This document shows, one piece after another, positions 1 through 7,745 of a stretch of 24,390 nucleotides of DNA. The DNA comes from UMGS1474 sp050946775 (GTDB taxonomy: Bacteria; Bacillota; Clostridia; Oscillospirales; Acutalibacteraceae). Position 1 is the stretch's first letter; each line of letters opens with the position of its first letter. A program made the translations under genes and the position numbers. Location of the stretch: NCBI GenBank assembly GCA_050946775.1, contig JBMNVL010000015.1, forward strand, positions 1-24,390. Direction: 5' to 3'. The notes under the pieces were generated by a model. The model saw nothing but the letters and a program-made list of their open reading frames with translations. It did no database searches and was not told where the DNA came from.

Positions 1-832
1 GGATGAAATCCTTGAACACGATCGTCAGCACCGTTTCGCCCTGCGCGGTGGTATCGGTTTCCACGGTGTAATGGGTGTCGGCCGCCAGGGTGACGCCGTT
101 GATGGCGACCGCCAGATCGCCGTTGTAGGTCAGTCCCTTGGACAGGGTATCGGTCACGATGTAATAGTATTTGGTGAAGCCGGTCATGTCCGGCACCTCG
201 CCGGTGATGACGTAGGGCACGCTGTCCCCGATCGAGGCGGTGTTTTCGCTGATGCCGCCGTCCTGCGCGATCTTTTTGTCAATGGCTGGCCAAGCGGCTT
301 TGATCCGGACCGTTGCCGCCGGCGTGGTGGACGTCAGCGAGCAGATCGAGCCGGTGCTGTACTCGTTGTGGGTCGAGGCGCCGCGGGGATAGACCAGATA
401 GTAGCCGAGAGGCAGTCCGGTGACGGTAACGTCCTCCCCGGTGCCGGCGGCCGTGCGATCGGCCGGTTTTTCCGCCGCCCACGCCAGCGCCGCCTGCGCG
501 AAATCGGTGACGTTGTCTTCGGTGACGTTGATGTAGCGAAGCCGGCCGTTGACCACAATGGCGTTGAGATCACCGGAATCGGTATCGGTGATATACGCCG
601 CGCCGGCGCCGCCGGCGGCGAAGAAGTCCTGCCAGCCGTCCGCGATGGTGTAGGCGACGCTGTCCCCGTCATAGGTCAGATCAAAGACCTTGTACAGATC
701 GTAGTTTTTGCCCTGCACCGTGTCCCGGATGGTGATGCTGCCGTCGTTTTCGGCCGCGACGGCCATGGCGCCGACAGCCGTCAGCAGCAGGACGGCCAGG
801 ACGACGCTGAGGATTTTGCGAAGCTGTTTCAT
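1..832 (-). CDS. Major pilin / isopeptide-forming fimbrial subunit (3' end off the window)
   Basis: The first 277 residues of a secreted pilus backbone subunit are visible, read leftwards from an ATG at 832; the reading frame is open to the window edge, so the sorting signal is not seen. Residues 1-28 form a signal peptide (positively charged start, then a Val/Leu/Ala-rich core ending around AMAVAAE). A YDLYKVFD stretch at about residues 44-51 resembles the region of Gram-positive pilins that holds the lysine used for an intramolecular isopeptide bond. A second domain begins near IDKKI and shows the Y-x-I-x-DTLSKGLTY pattern of the isopeptide-forming fimbrial domain. The start is set by AAGGAAGG, which lies inside the last codons of the upstream tip gene, whose stop codon is only 4 bases before the ATG, so the two are translationally coupled. 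A sortase C gene is expected downstream. Family assignment is good; exact pilin class is not certain. Confidence 0.85.
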   Translation of the reverse strand, partial: MKQLRKILSVVLAVLLLTAVGAMAVAAENDGSITIRDTVQGKNYDLYKVFDLTYDGDSVAYTIADGWQDFFAAGGAGAAYITDTDSGDLNAIVVNGRLRYINVTEDNVTDFAQAALAWAAEKPADRTAAGTGEDVTVTGLPLGYYLVYPRGASTHNEYSTGSICSLTSTTPAATVRIKAAWPAIDKKIAQDGGISENTASIGDSVPYVITGEVPDMTGFTKYYYIVTDTLSKGLTYNGDLAVAINGVTLAADTHYTVETDTTAQGETVLTIVFKDFI

Positions 833-836
833 GATG

Positions 837-3764
837 TTACCTTCCTTTTCTGATGGTTGACGAATGCTTGTCTGCCGGATCAAAACGTCGGTGTTGTATA
901 GCTCCTCCCTTCGTCCGGTTGATCAATGCCTCTATTGCCGCCGCGGCAGCCATCCATATGGCGCCCGTCAGCCAAAAACCGTGTTCTCCGGCGCCGCCGG
1001 TATCCGGAAGCACAAAGCCCCCGGAAACGCACAGCACCTGGATCACCGGTTTGGGATACCACGCGGTCTCGGGCGGTCCGTCGTTGAGACGGTAATCCAC
1101 CGTGGCCCCGGTATTGGCGAAAAAGCCTCCCTGGCCGGTGGACGACAGCCCGGTGCCCTTGTCGCCGTCGTGAGGATAGCCCTCCTCCCCGTATACGCCG
1201 TACGCCAGCGGCGTCGGCTCGATGACGGCGTTGAGGCGATAACTCCAGTCGCCCTCGAGGATGTAGGTATCCTCAAAATCCAGCGTAAACCGCTTTTGCC
1301 CGTCGTCATAACGCAGCGTCAGGGTGGAGACGGGGTTGATCTCGGTCTCGGGCAGGGTCAAAGAAATCTCGTCGTCCTGCCCGTATATCCCGCTGACCTC
1401 GCCCACCGTTTGCCCCCGCGCGTCCCGGACCTGCAGGGTGTAGACCGATCCCTCGGTCAGCTGCGCGTATTCGCTGAGGGTGTCGCACATGGTCACCTCG
1501 GAATATTTCGGCTTGAACACCACGTCGATCATATTGGCGAACGCGTCGTGCACCGCCTGTTGATCGGTACACACGTAGTGGCCGGTCACCACGCCGTCCG
1601 GCAGATTCTGGGTCAGCCGCTGCAGCCGGACGAAATCGCCGGACACCCCCACGCCGATGGTGAAAAAGGCGTCCACACCGGTCATGGCGTTCAGCCGGCC
1701 CACCGCGTTGGTGATGGTCAGCTCGCTGTTGGCGCTGTAGCCGGAGGTGGCGCCGTTCGCCTGATAATAGACGTTGGGCTTGCCGTCGGAAATGAAGACG
1801 ACCACCTTCTTGGCGTCACCCCGCGCCGAAGCGAGCAGGGTGCCTTTGTTGACCAGCTCGTAGCAGGCCGCGTCGTAGTTGGTGTAGCCCTCCAGCCTGG
1901 AGCGATAGGATGTCACCACCGACAAAAAGCCGTCGCGGCTGTCGGTCCAGCCGCAGGCCACGCCCGCGTCCTGATAGGGATTTTGGGCGGTGGAGCGATT
2001 CCCGTTGAACCAGATCATGGAGTACCGGGGATCGGCGTTCATCCCGGCGATCTCCCCGGTCGTGAAGTCGACCGCTTCCTCAATGGCGTTCCACCGTTCG
2101 TAGCTGTTGTTCTGCGCGCCGTTGATGGCGTAGCTCATACTGGCGGTCGTGTCCAGAACAAAGATCAGATCGACCTTAGTCCGCTCCCGTTCCACCGGGC
2201 CGGTCAGGGTCAGCGTCAGCGCGTAATCGTCGTTATCACCCGGCAGTTTGTCGACGTATTTTCCCAGATACAGGCTCTGGGCATGAGACTGGCTGCCGGG
2301 ATAGGTTTCGCATCCGTCGGCGTTCACCTGCACCACCGGGCGGGGATAGGCGAACGTCGCGGTCGGCTGTCCGTTATACGAGCAGGACAGCCATCCCTGC
2401 CGGTTGGCGTAAAAGCCGGGCTGTCCCGCGGACAGCGAGCCGGTCGCCTCGTCGCCGGTATGGGGATAGGCGCGATCGGTCCGGTACTGCGCGTATGCCC
2501 GGTTGTTGGGCTGGATCGGCGCGCTCAGGGAATAGGTCCATCCGTCCTCCAGCGTATAGGAGGGCGGAAAATCCAGCGTTATGGCGCCGCTTTGGGCGTC
2601 GTAGACCGCCGTTAAGGTGACCGACGGGTTGACGGCGGTCGCCGGCAGCGTCAAAGCGCCCGCTTCTTCCGCCACCAGCTCGCCGGTCTCTCGCCGGACC
2701 GTGACGGTCAGATCCTCTCCGTCCAGCCGCACGTACTCGCTCAGCTCGTCATACATCGTCACCCGGGAGTAGGCGGTTTGGTAATCCTGCGGCGCCGACA
2801 CCGACAGCGTCAGCCGGTAAATATCCCCCTCGACGGTTTGGATTTTCTCCACCGTTTTGCCGTAAACGAAGGGACGCTCCGACGGCTGCGGGATGGCGGC
2901 GAACAGCATCCGGGTCGCGTAATACCCGTTGTTTGTGGAGGTAAAGCGTCCCGATTGCTGCCGCAGGTAATAACTGCCCGAGCGGATGGTCCCGCCCGAC
3001 CGGTCGGAGATAATAAGCGTCTGAGGCGAGGATGAGGTGGTCACCCCGCCGCTGTAGATCCGCAGATACTGGCCGTTCGCGTTGACCAAAGACCCCGTGC
3101 TTTCCTGATAGGTCCATACGGCGCTTTCGTCCGCGCAGGTGACGGTCTGGCCGGACACGGTCGCCTGCGCCGCGCCGCCCGAAGCGGTCAGCGCGTATCG
3201 GGGCGTACCGCTGGCGGTGTAGAGGATATACGATTTCCCATCCTCCAGCCGGCTGTCGGCGATCCCTTGAACGCCGCCGGCTCGCACGGCGTCTTTTGCC
3301 GCGTTGAGCGCGCGCACCGGCTCGTTTGGCCGGGTCGCGGCCGCCGTATCTGCGGTGGTATCCGGCGTTTGCGGCGGCGAAGACGGGTCGTCATCCGGCG
3401 TCTGGGACTGCGTGGGGATCCCGTCCTGCGGCAGATTTTCGTCCGCGCCTTCCGGCGGCGCCTCGCCGGTCACATCCGTCGGCTCCCCGGAGGGCTCCGT
3501 CGGCGCCGTCTCAAGCGGCTCCGGATCGGACCGGTCGGCATAGCAGGCCTCGGTATGGGTGTGCTCCTGCAGCCCGCAGACCAGTTGTCCGTCTTCATCC
3601 ACGCAATCCGCCGTATGGATATGCTCCTGCAGCCCGCATATAGGCTCACGCTCCTGCGTGGCGGCGGGAAGCGTCAGGCATCCGACCGTGATCAGCAGCG
3701 TCAGGACGGACAACGGCCCGATCAGCGCGCGCCATATCCGTTTGTGCTTTCTGTCCAACGTCAT
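837..3764 (-). CDS. LPXTG-anchored pilus tip adhesin with nested vWA domain
   Basis: This is a 975-residue cell-wall-anchored surface protein. A hydrophobic signal segment occupies residues 10-28. It is followed by two CGLQEHxHTxxC motifs (43-54 and 63-74), a Pro/Thr/Asp/Glu-rich linker (about 80-150), and a compact beta-rich region (about 175-293). A repeated domain follows, first copy about 301-481, second about 500-910. A von Willebrand A domain (about 531-748) is inserted in the second copy; its metal site is D538-x-T540-x-S542, with T628 and D660 as likely further ligands. The C-terminus has LPDTG at 919-923 and a membrane segment at 929-948, the signature of a sortase substrate. Pilus tip proteins such as RrgA share the nested vWA layout. 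The frame is open upstream to 3830, but the ATG at 3764 is preceded by GGAAGGACGGAGG and directly precedes the signal segment. The cytoplasmic tail after the membrane segment is unusually long at 27 residues. Confidence 0.88.
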   Translation of the reverse strand: MTLDRKHKRIWRALIGPLSVLTLLITVGCLTLPAATQEREPICGLQEHIHTADCVDEDGQLVCGLQEHTHTEACYADRSDPEPLETAPTEPSGEPTDVTGEAPPEGADENLPQDGIPTQSQTPDDDPSSPPQTPDTTADTAAATRPNEPVRALNAAKDAVRAGGVQGIADSRLEDGKSYILYTASGTPRYALTASGGAAQATVSGQTVTCADESAVWTYQESTGSLVNANGQYLRIYSGGVTTSSSPQTLIISDRSGGTIRSGSYYLRQQSGRFTSTNNGYYATRMLFAAIPQPSERPFVYGKTVEKIQTVEGDIYRLTLSVSAPQDYQTAYSRVTMYDELSEYVRLDGEDLTVTVRRETGELVAEEAGALTLPATAVNPSVTLTAVYDAQSGAITLDFPPSYTLEDGWTYSLSAPIQPNNRAYAQYRTDRAYPHTGDEATGSLSAGQPGFYANRQGWLSCSYNGQPTATFAYPRPVVQVNADGCETYPGSQSHAQSLYLGKYVDKLPGDNDDYALTLTLTGPVERERTKVDLIFVLDTTASMSYAINGAQNNSYERWNAIEEAVDFTTGEIAGMNADPRYSMIWFNGNRSTAQNPYQDAGVACGWTDSRDGFLSVVTSYRSRLEGYTNYDAACYELVNKGTLLASARGDAKKVVVFISDGKPNVYYQANGATSGYSANSELTITNAVGRLNAMTGVDAFFTIGVGVSGDFVRLQRLTQNLPDGVVTGHYVCTDQQAVHDAFANMIDVVFKPKYSEVTMCDTLSEYAQLTEGSVYTLQVRDARGQTVGEVSGIYGQDDEISLTLPETEINPVSTLTLRYDDGQKRFTLDFEDTYILEGDWSYRLNAVIEPTPLAYGVYGEEGYPHDGDKGTGLSSTGQGGFFANTGATVDYRLNDGPPETAWYPKPVIQVLCVSGGFVLPDTGGAGEHGFWLTGAIWMAAAAAIEALINRTKGGAIQHRRFDPADKHSSTIRKGR

Positions 3765-3787
3765 CCTCCGTCCTTCCTTCCGGCCGG

Positions 3788-4378
3788 TTATTCGACCGGT
3801 CCCATGTCTTTCGGCGGCCATACCCGCCACACAATCTTGCCCATGATTTGTTCCTCAGCGACACAGCCGATCGCGCTCGATCGGCTGTCCGCGGACACCG
3901 CCCGACTGTCTCCCAGGAAAAACCACCGTCCGTCGGGAACGGTACAGGGAAGGGACACGTCCACGTATCCGCGGGAAAATTCGGTCAGGTACGGCTCCTC
4001 CAACAGAGCGCCGTCCACGTAGACGCGGCCGCTCTCATCGATATCGACCACCGATCCCGGGCCGGCAACGCACCGTTTGACCAGCAATTTGTTTCCAATA
4101 TAAAAGGCCGCCACGTCCCCGGACTTTATACGCACGTTGCGCGCGGCGACCACGATCTCCCCTTCCTCCAGCGTCGGGGACATGGAAAAGCCGACGATAC
4201 GCAGCACCGGCAGCCAGATCACCGAGATCAGCACCGCGCAGGCGGCCACCACGATCATGGTGCCAAGCACACCCCGCCACGTCTGACGGATACGGCGACG
4301 GTGCCGCAGCCGCTCCAGCTCCTCACGAAGCTGCCGGGCTGTCGGTTTCGTCCGGGACGGGCTGCTGAGCGCCGTCAT
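3788..4378 (-). CDS. Signal peptidase I of the pilus locus
   Basis: This 196-residue type I signal peptidase cleaves signal peptides of exported proteins; its place 23 bases before the tip adhesin suggests it serves pilin export or assembly. A charged cytoplasmic N-terminus (1-35) precedes one membrane segment (about 36-60). The catalytic serine S65 is in GFSMSPTL, the catalytic lysine K101 in LLVKRCVAGPG, and the third conserved box GDSRAVSADSR spans 156-166. Both catalytic residues are present, unlike SipA of the Streptococcus pyogenes pilus locus, which is known to lack them. A GTG at 4387 is possible, but AGGGGAG lies directly against it, whereas it is well spaced (8 bases) before the ATG at 4378, so I chose the ATG. 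The start lies inside the 3' end of the coiled-coil gene, an overlap of 56 bases. Confidence 0.9.
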   Translation of the reverse strand: MTALSSPSRTKPTARQLREELERLRHRRRIRQTWRGVLGTMIVVAACAVLISVIWLPVLRIVGFSMSPTLEEGEIVVAARNVRIKSGDVAAFYIGNKLLVKRCVAGPGSVVDIDESGRVYVDGALLEEPYLTEFSRGYVDVSLPCTVPDGRWFFLGDSRAVSADSRSSAIGCVAEEQIMGKIVWRVWPPKDMGPVE

Positions 4379-4853
4379 CGCCTTCACTCCCCTGCAACGT
4401 TTGCTGGATCTGGGTCACGATTTGCTTGAAGTGATCCACCCTACCGGTAACGGTATCCCAATACGCGTCCGCCTTGCGGCGTTTCTCGGCGCATTCCCGC
4501 TCGGTTTTTTCCATCAGCGCCTGCGCCCGCCGGGCGGCCTCTTCCTCGATCTGCCGGGCGCGATCCCCGGCTTCGGCAATCAGCCGGCCGGAATCGATCT
4601 CCTGCCGGGCACTGACCCGCGCCGCGTTTTCCAGATACTGCTGCGCCGCCGCCTGCGCCGCCTCAAAGACCCGGTTGATCTGCAGCGACGCCTCGGCAAT
4701 GGATCCGGCGTCCCGAATGGCGATCTCGCGGCTTTGAAGCTGCCGCTCCATGTCCTGCATCTGCTCTTTTAACCGGTTGTTTTCCTCGGTTTCCTCCAGC
4801 AGCAGATTGACCAGCTCCAGCCGGCTCAACCGTTTGAGCTCTTTTTCTTTCAT
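4323..4853 (-). CDS. DivIVA-like coiled-coil protein, first gene of the pilus operon
   Basis: The 176-residue product is almost wholly predicted helix, rich in Glu, Arg, Ala and Gln, with heptad-like spacing from about residue 5 to 150 and an acidic, proline-containing tail. There is no signal peptide or membrane segment, so it is cytoplasmic. It resembles the DivIVA/septum-initiation type of coiled-coil protein found in Firmicutes, but I see no diagnostic DivIVA membrane-binding N-terminus, so the family link is loose. It is the promoter-proximal gene of the pilus unit, and its 3' end overlaps the signal peptidase start. This placement makes a role in positioning export or pilus assembly possible; that is inference. 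The start has AGGGTGA a few bases upstream. Confidence 0.7.
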   Translation of the reverse strand: MKEKELKRLSRLELVNLLLEETEENNRLKEQMQDMERQLQSREIAIRDAGSIAEASLQINRVFEAAQAAAQQYLENAARVSARQEIDSGRLIAEAGDRARQIEEEAARRAQALMEKTERECAEKRRKADAYWDTVTGRVDHFKQIVTQIQQTLQGSEGDDGAQQPVPDETDSPAAS

Positions 4854-4912
4854 ACCGTCACCCTATATCCGCCGGGCAGGGCTTTCCCCACCCTGCTCCG
4901 TTGATTTTTGAC

Positions 4913-4921
4913 AGTATACCA
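4913..4921 (-). promoter_or_regulatory. Extended -10 promoter of the pilus operon
   Basis: On the minus strand the motif TGGTATACT (TGn plus a -10 hexamer one base off consensus) lies about 60 bases upstream of the coiled-coil gene. There is no good -35 hexamer at the right distance, which fits an extended -10 promoter that may need an activator. Confidence 0.55.
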
Positions 4922-4972
4922 GCCGCTGACTAATTCCACACTAACGCCGCAATTTTAAGGGCCTTTTTCCAC

Positions 4973-5010
4973 AAAAAAAGCACCCGAGAAGCCGTCTCGG
5001 GTGCTTTTTT
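4973..5010. terminator. Bidirectional intrinsic terminator after the response regulator
   Basis: A 10-bp perfect stem (4980-4989 with 4995-5004, GCACCCGAGA/TCTCGGGTGC, 5-base loop) is flanked by seven A on the left and six T on the right, so it can terminate on either strand. It closes the kinase/regulator operon 12 bases after its stop codon and insulates it from the pilus operon. Confidence 0.9.
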
Positions 5011-5021
5011 GTGCGTTTAGG

Positions 5022-5816
5022 CTATGAATTGTAATACTCGTTGTAAATGTCTGCCAGCAGATACTCGCCCCAGGAATACTCGGATAAAAACTCCCCTTCA
5101 AACTTGTCGCGGGAGCCCATGTTCTTGTCCTGCCAGGCGTAATAATCACAGTCAAACAGGGCGGTATTGATCATCTGCCCGTGCGGCGTGGAGATCAGCA
5201 GCTCGCTGAGCCCTTCCCTTTCCAGCGCCTGCTTGAGCCGGCGCAGCGCGTTGTAATACACGACCATGTTGGCGTTGCTGTACTGCCTCTCCTCCCAAAT
5301 GGTGCTGAAGATCTCCTCGTTGCTGATCTCCTTGCCCCGTTTGGTCACCACCAGCGCCAGGATCTCCTTGGCTTTGCCGGTCAGCGGCACGGGTTTGCCG
5401 TCCCGCAAAACGTTGAAACGCCCGAAGGTGTGGATATACAGCGGCTTTTGCTGGCGGGAAGCGATCAACCGGATGCGATCCATCATCATATCGATGGTTT
5501 CTTTCGTGTACGGCTTGATGATGTAATAGTCCCCGCCGATCTGGTTGAAATCCCGCAGATACTCGTCATACGCCGACACAAACACGATCAGGATATCCGG
5601 GCGCAGCGCGCGAAGCTGCTTGGCCAGCTCCACCCCGTTCATCCCCGGCATCTTCACGTCCAGAAACGCCAGCTCCACCGGGTTTTTCCTGGCGTAACAC
5701 AGCGCTTCGGCCGCGTTGTCGAACTGGCCGGTGATATTCAGGTCGGCAATGCCCTCGCACAAACGAACGAACCGCTTGAGCATGATCGCCTCGTCTTCCA
5801 CAATGATCGCCCTCAT
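5022..5816 (-). CDS. Response regulator with SARP-like winged-helix DNA-binding domain
   Basis: The 264-residue protein has a CheY-type receiver at residues 1-120: acidic residues E7/D8, phospho-acceptor D53 in FLDVKMPG, S81 in FVSAYDE, and K101 in IIKPY. A winged-helix domain of the OmpR/SARP type follows at about 125-205. The last 35-60 residues, including FEGEFLSEYSWGEYLL, look like the start of a bacterial transcriptional activation domain (BTAD) cut short. It should bind DNA when phosphorylated by its partner kinase. Its ATG overlaps the kinase stop codon as ATGA, so the two are translated in a coupled manner. The target is unknown; the pilus operon directly downstream on the same strand is a candidate, but a terminator separates them. 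Confidence 0.9.
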   Translation of the reverse strand: MRAIIVEDEAIMLKRFVRLCEGIADLNITGQFDNAAEALCYARKNPVELAFLDVKMPGMNGVELAKQLRALRPDILIVFVSAYDEYLRDFNQIGGDYYIIKPYTKETIDMMMDRIRLIASRQQKPLYIHTFGRFNVLRDGKPVPLTGKAKEILALVVTKRGKEISNEEIFSTIWEERQYSNANMVVYYNALRRLKQALEREGLSELLISTPHGQMINTALFDCDYYAWQDKNMGSRDKFEGEFLSEYSWGEYLLADIYNEYYNS

Positions 5817-7576
5817 CCAAGATCACTCCTTTCCGTTTTTGGCTCTTTGGGGATCGAAACCGTCACCACCGTGCCCTGCCCGGGCGTGCTTTGGATGTCC
5901 ACCCGCGCGTGGATCACCTTGTCCAGCCGGAAGATCAGGTTTTTCAGCCCGGTGGAGTCGCGCCTGCCCTCCTCGATCTCCTTTTTCAGCGCCTCTACGT
6001 CAAAGCCGACGCCGTCGTCCTCCACCTGCACGATCCAGGCATCCGGCTCTTCCCGGCTGCGCACGGTCACCCTGCCGCCGAGAGGCCCGCGTTCGTAAAT
6101 GCCGTGCTGGATGGCGTTTTCCACCAGCGGCTGGATGCTCAACGGCATGATCTCAAAATCCCGGGCGGCAATATCGTATTCCACCCGCAGCTTTTCGCCG
6201 AACCGCATTTTTTCGATATTGGCGTACGCACGGATATTCGCCAGCTCCTGTGAAAAGGAAATGGGGCTGTCGTTGGCCATGGCGCGGATGCTGCCCCGCA
6301 GATGGGTGGTGAAATCCCCGATCAGCTCGCTGGCATACGCCGGATCCTCCAGCACGATCTCCTGGATCGAGCCCAACGCGTTGTACAAAAAATGCGGCTG
6401 CATCTGGCTGGTGAAATTTTTGATCCGGCTCAGGCTCAGCGCGTTCTCCAGCTGGCGGATGGACTCCTCCGCCATCCGCTGCTCGGTCACGTCGTACAGC
6501 ACGCACAGCGTCATAATATCGCCTGAGGTCTTGTCCCGCACCAAATAAAAGATCAGCCGGCAATACCGCACCGTATTCTCCGCCGTGCGGGAGGTCACCG
6601 TTACGCTGGCGCGCCGCTTGCCCCGCTGGAAACAGTCGATCAGATATTCCCGGCTGCTGACGCGTTCAAATTCGGTGGGATCCTCGATCCCCATCGCCTG
6701 TCCCCACCATTTGCGAAAGGGCGTATAGGCCGTTTGATCGCCGATATCGTACTGTTCCCCGTTGGCGATCACTTGATTGCCGCCGTCGCGGATATCCCGC
6801 TCGACCAGCTCGTCCCGCGTCAGATTGACCTCCACGTATCCGCTGGCGCTGGTCAGGATCGCCTCCATATGGGTGCGCTCCTTGGCCAGCATGGTCTCCA
6901 GCGCGTCCACGTACTCTTTTTCGTGGCGCATCTGCATATCGATGTTGCGCACACCGACGATGACGCCGGCAGCGCCCTCCCGCGCCACCCGGGCCTGGTG
7001 ATACACCGGCGTTCCGTCGAGGATCAGCCGGTAAATGAAGGCGTACCGCCCGTTTTTATCCAGCTCCTCGTGCATGGTCGTCCTGGCGAGCATCCGCCGC
7101 ACGTACGCCCGGTCGTCCTTATGGATCACCCGCTCGATGAACCGGTCGGCCGCGCCGAAAAAATCGCTGCCGGAGCGGGCGATCGCCAAAGTATGGTACG
7201 CTTCGCTTTCGTAATAGCATTTGTAGCCGCCGGTCTGCTCGTCGATCAGATAAACGCTTTCGTAATTTTCGGCGAGCGCGGCGGCGATTTCCTCATAGGA
7301 AAGCGCCTCCCGTTCCATTTTCTCCAAGCGCTCGATCCGGTCATCCTGCTCCCGGCTTCGGCGCTCGGCGCCGCGGGTCGTTCTGCGCAGCAAAACGCTC
7401 ATCAGCACGACGCAGCCCGTCAGGATCAGCAGTGCCGCCAGCGGTATCCACCGTTTGGCCGGATCCCCGACGTCCATCAGCATCAGCCCGACGATCCCGC
7501 CGACCACGGTGACCGCCCAGACCAAAAGGATCCCCGCGAGCCACCGCCTGCGTTTTCGGTCCCTTGGCATCGACAT
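5813..7576 (-). CDS. LytS/YesM-type sensor histidine kinase with PAS-like sensor regions
   Basis: This is a 587-residue membrane kinase. Two membrane segments (about 12-34 and 43-63) enclose only a very short external loop, so the signal is probably sensed inside the cell or in the membrane. A coiled linker (70-100) leads to two PAS-like regions (about 100-215 and 235-370). The His_kinase domain carries H395 in QMQPHFLYNAL; the HATPase_c domain carries N487 in PLVENAIQHG, the G1 box DDGVGFD (520-526), and a G2-like STGLKN. The start at 7576 has AAGGAGGA at ideal spacing and its own promoter. The stop overlaps the start of the response regulator. Specificity cannot be told from sequence. Confidence 0.92.
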   Translation of the reverse strand: MSMPRDRKRRRWLAGILLVWAVTVVGGIVGLMLMDVGDPAKRWIPLAALLILTGCVVLMSVLLRRTTRGAERRSREQDDRIERLEKMEREALSYEEIAAALAENYESVYLIDEQTGGYKCYYESEAYHTLAIARSGSDFFGAADRFIERVIHKDDRAYVRRMLARTTMHEELDKNGRYAFIYRLILDGTPVYHQARVAREGAAGVIVGVRNIDMQMRHEKEYVDALETMLAKERTHMEAILTSASGYVEVNLTRDELVERDIRDGGNQVIANGEQYDIGDQTAYTPFRKWWGQAMGIEDPTEFERVSSREYLIDCFQRGKRRASVTVTSRTAENTVRYCRLIFYLVRDKTSGDIMTLCVLYDVTEQRMAEESIRQLENALSLSRIKNFTSQMQPHFLYNALGSIQEIVLEDPAYASELIGDFTTHLRGSIRAMANDSPISFSQELANIRAYANIEKMRFGEKLRVEYDIAARDFEIMPLSIQPLVENAIQHGIYERGPLGGRVTVRSREEPDAWIVQVEDDGVGFDVEALKKEIEEGRRDSTGLKNLIFRLDKVIHARVDIQSTPGQGTVVTVSIPKEPKTERSDLG

Positions 7577-7641
7577 GAAGGTCCTCCTTTTTTCCTCGTC
7601 CGCTTCGCCGTCAACGTTGTCAAAAACGTCTTAACAATTTC

Positions 7642-7670
7642 AGTATAGCACATTTTTCCAAAAATCTCAA
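7642..7670 (-). promoter_or_regulatory. Promoter of the kinase/regulator operon
   Basis: Minus strand TTGAGA (7665-7670), 17-base spacer, TATACT (7642-7647), with TGC just before the -10, giving an extended -10 as well. It lies about 65 bases upstream of the kinase start, with no other gene between. Confidence 0.8.
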
Positions 7671-7700
7671 GAAAAACCTCGTTTTTTTGTTTTCATATCC

Positions 7701-7729
7701 AAAACACCCCGCCATTGGCGGGGTGTTTT
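7701..7729. terminator. Hairpin terminator downstream of malic enzyme
   Basis: A 13-bp perfect inverted repeat (7701-7713 with 7717-7729, AAAACACCCCGCC and complement, 3-base loop) sits 17 bases after the malic enzyme stop codon. Its A/T ends give four T on either strand. The U tract is short, so termination strength is uncertain. Confidence 0.75.
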
Positions 7730-7745
7730 GATCAAGAAAAGGTCT

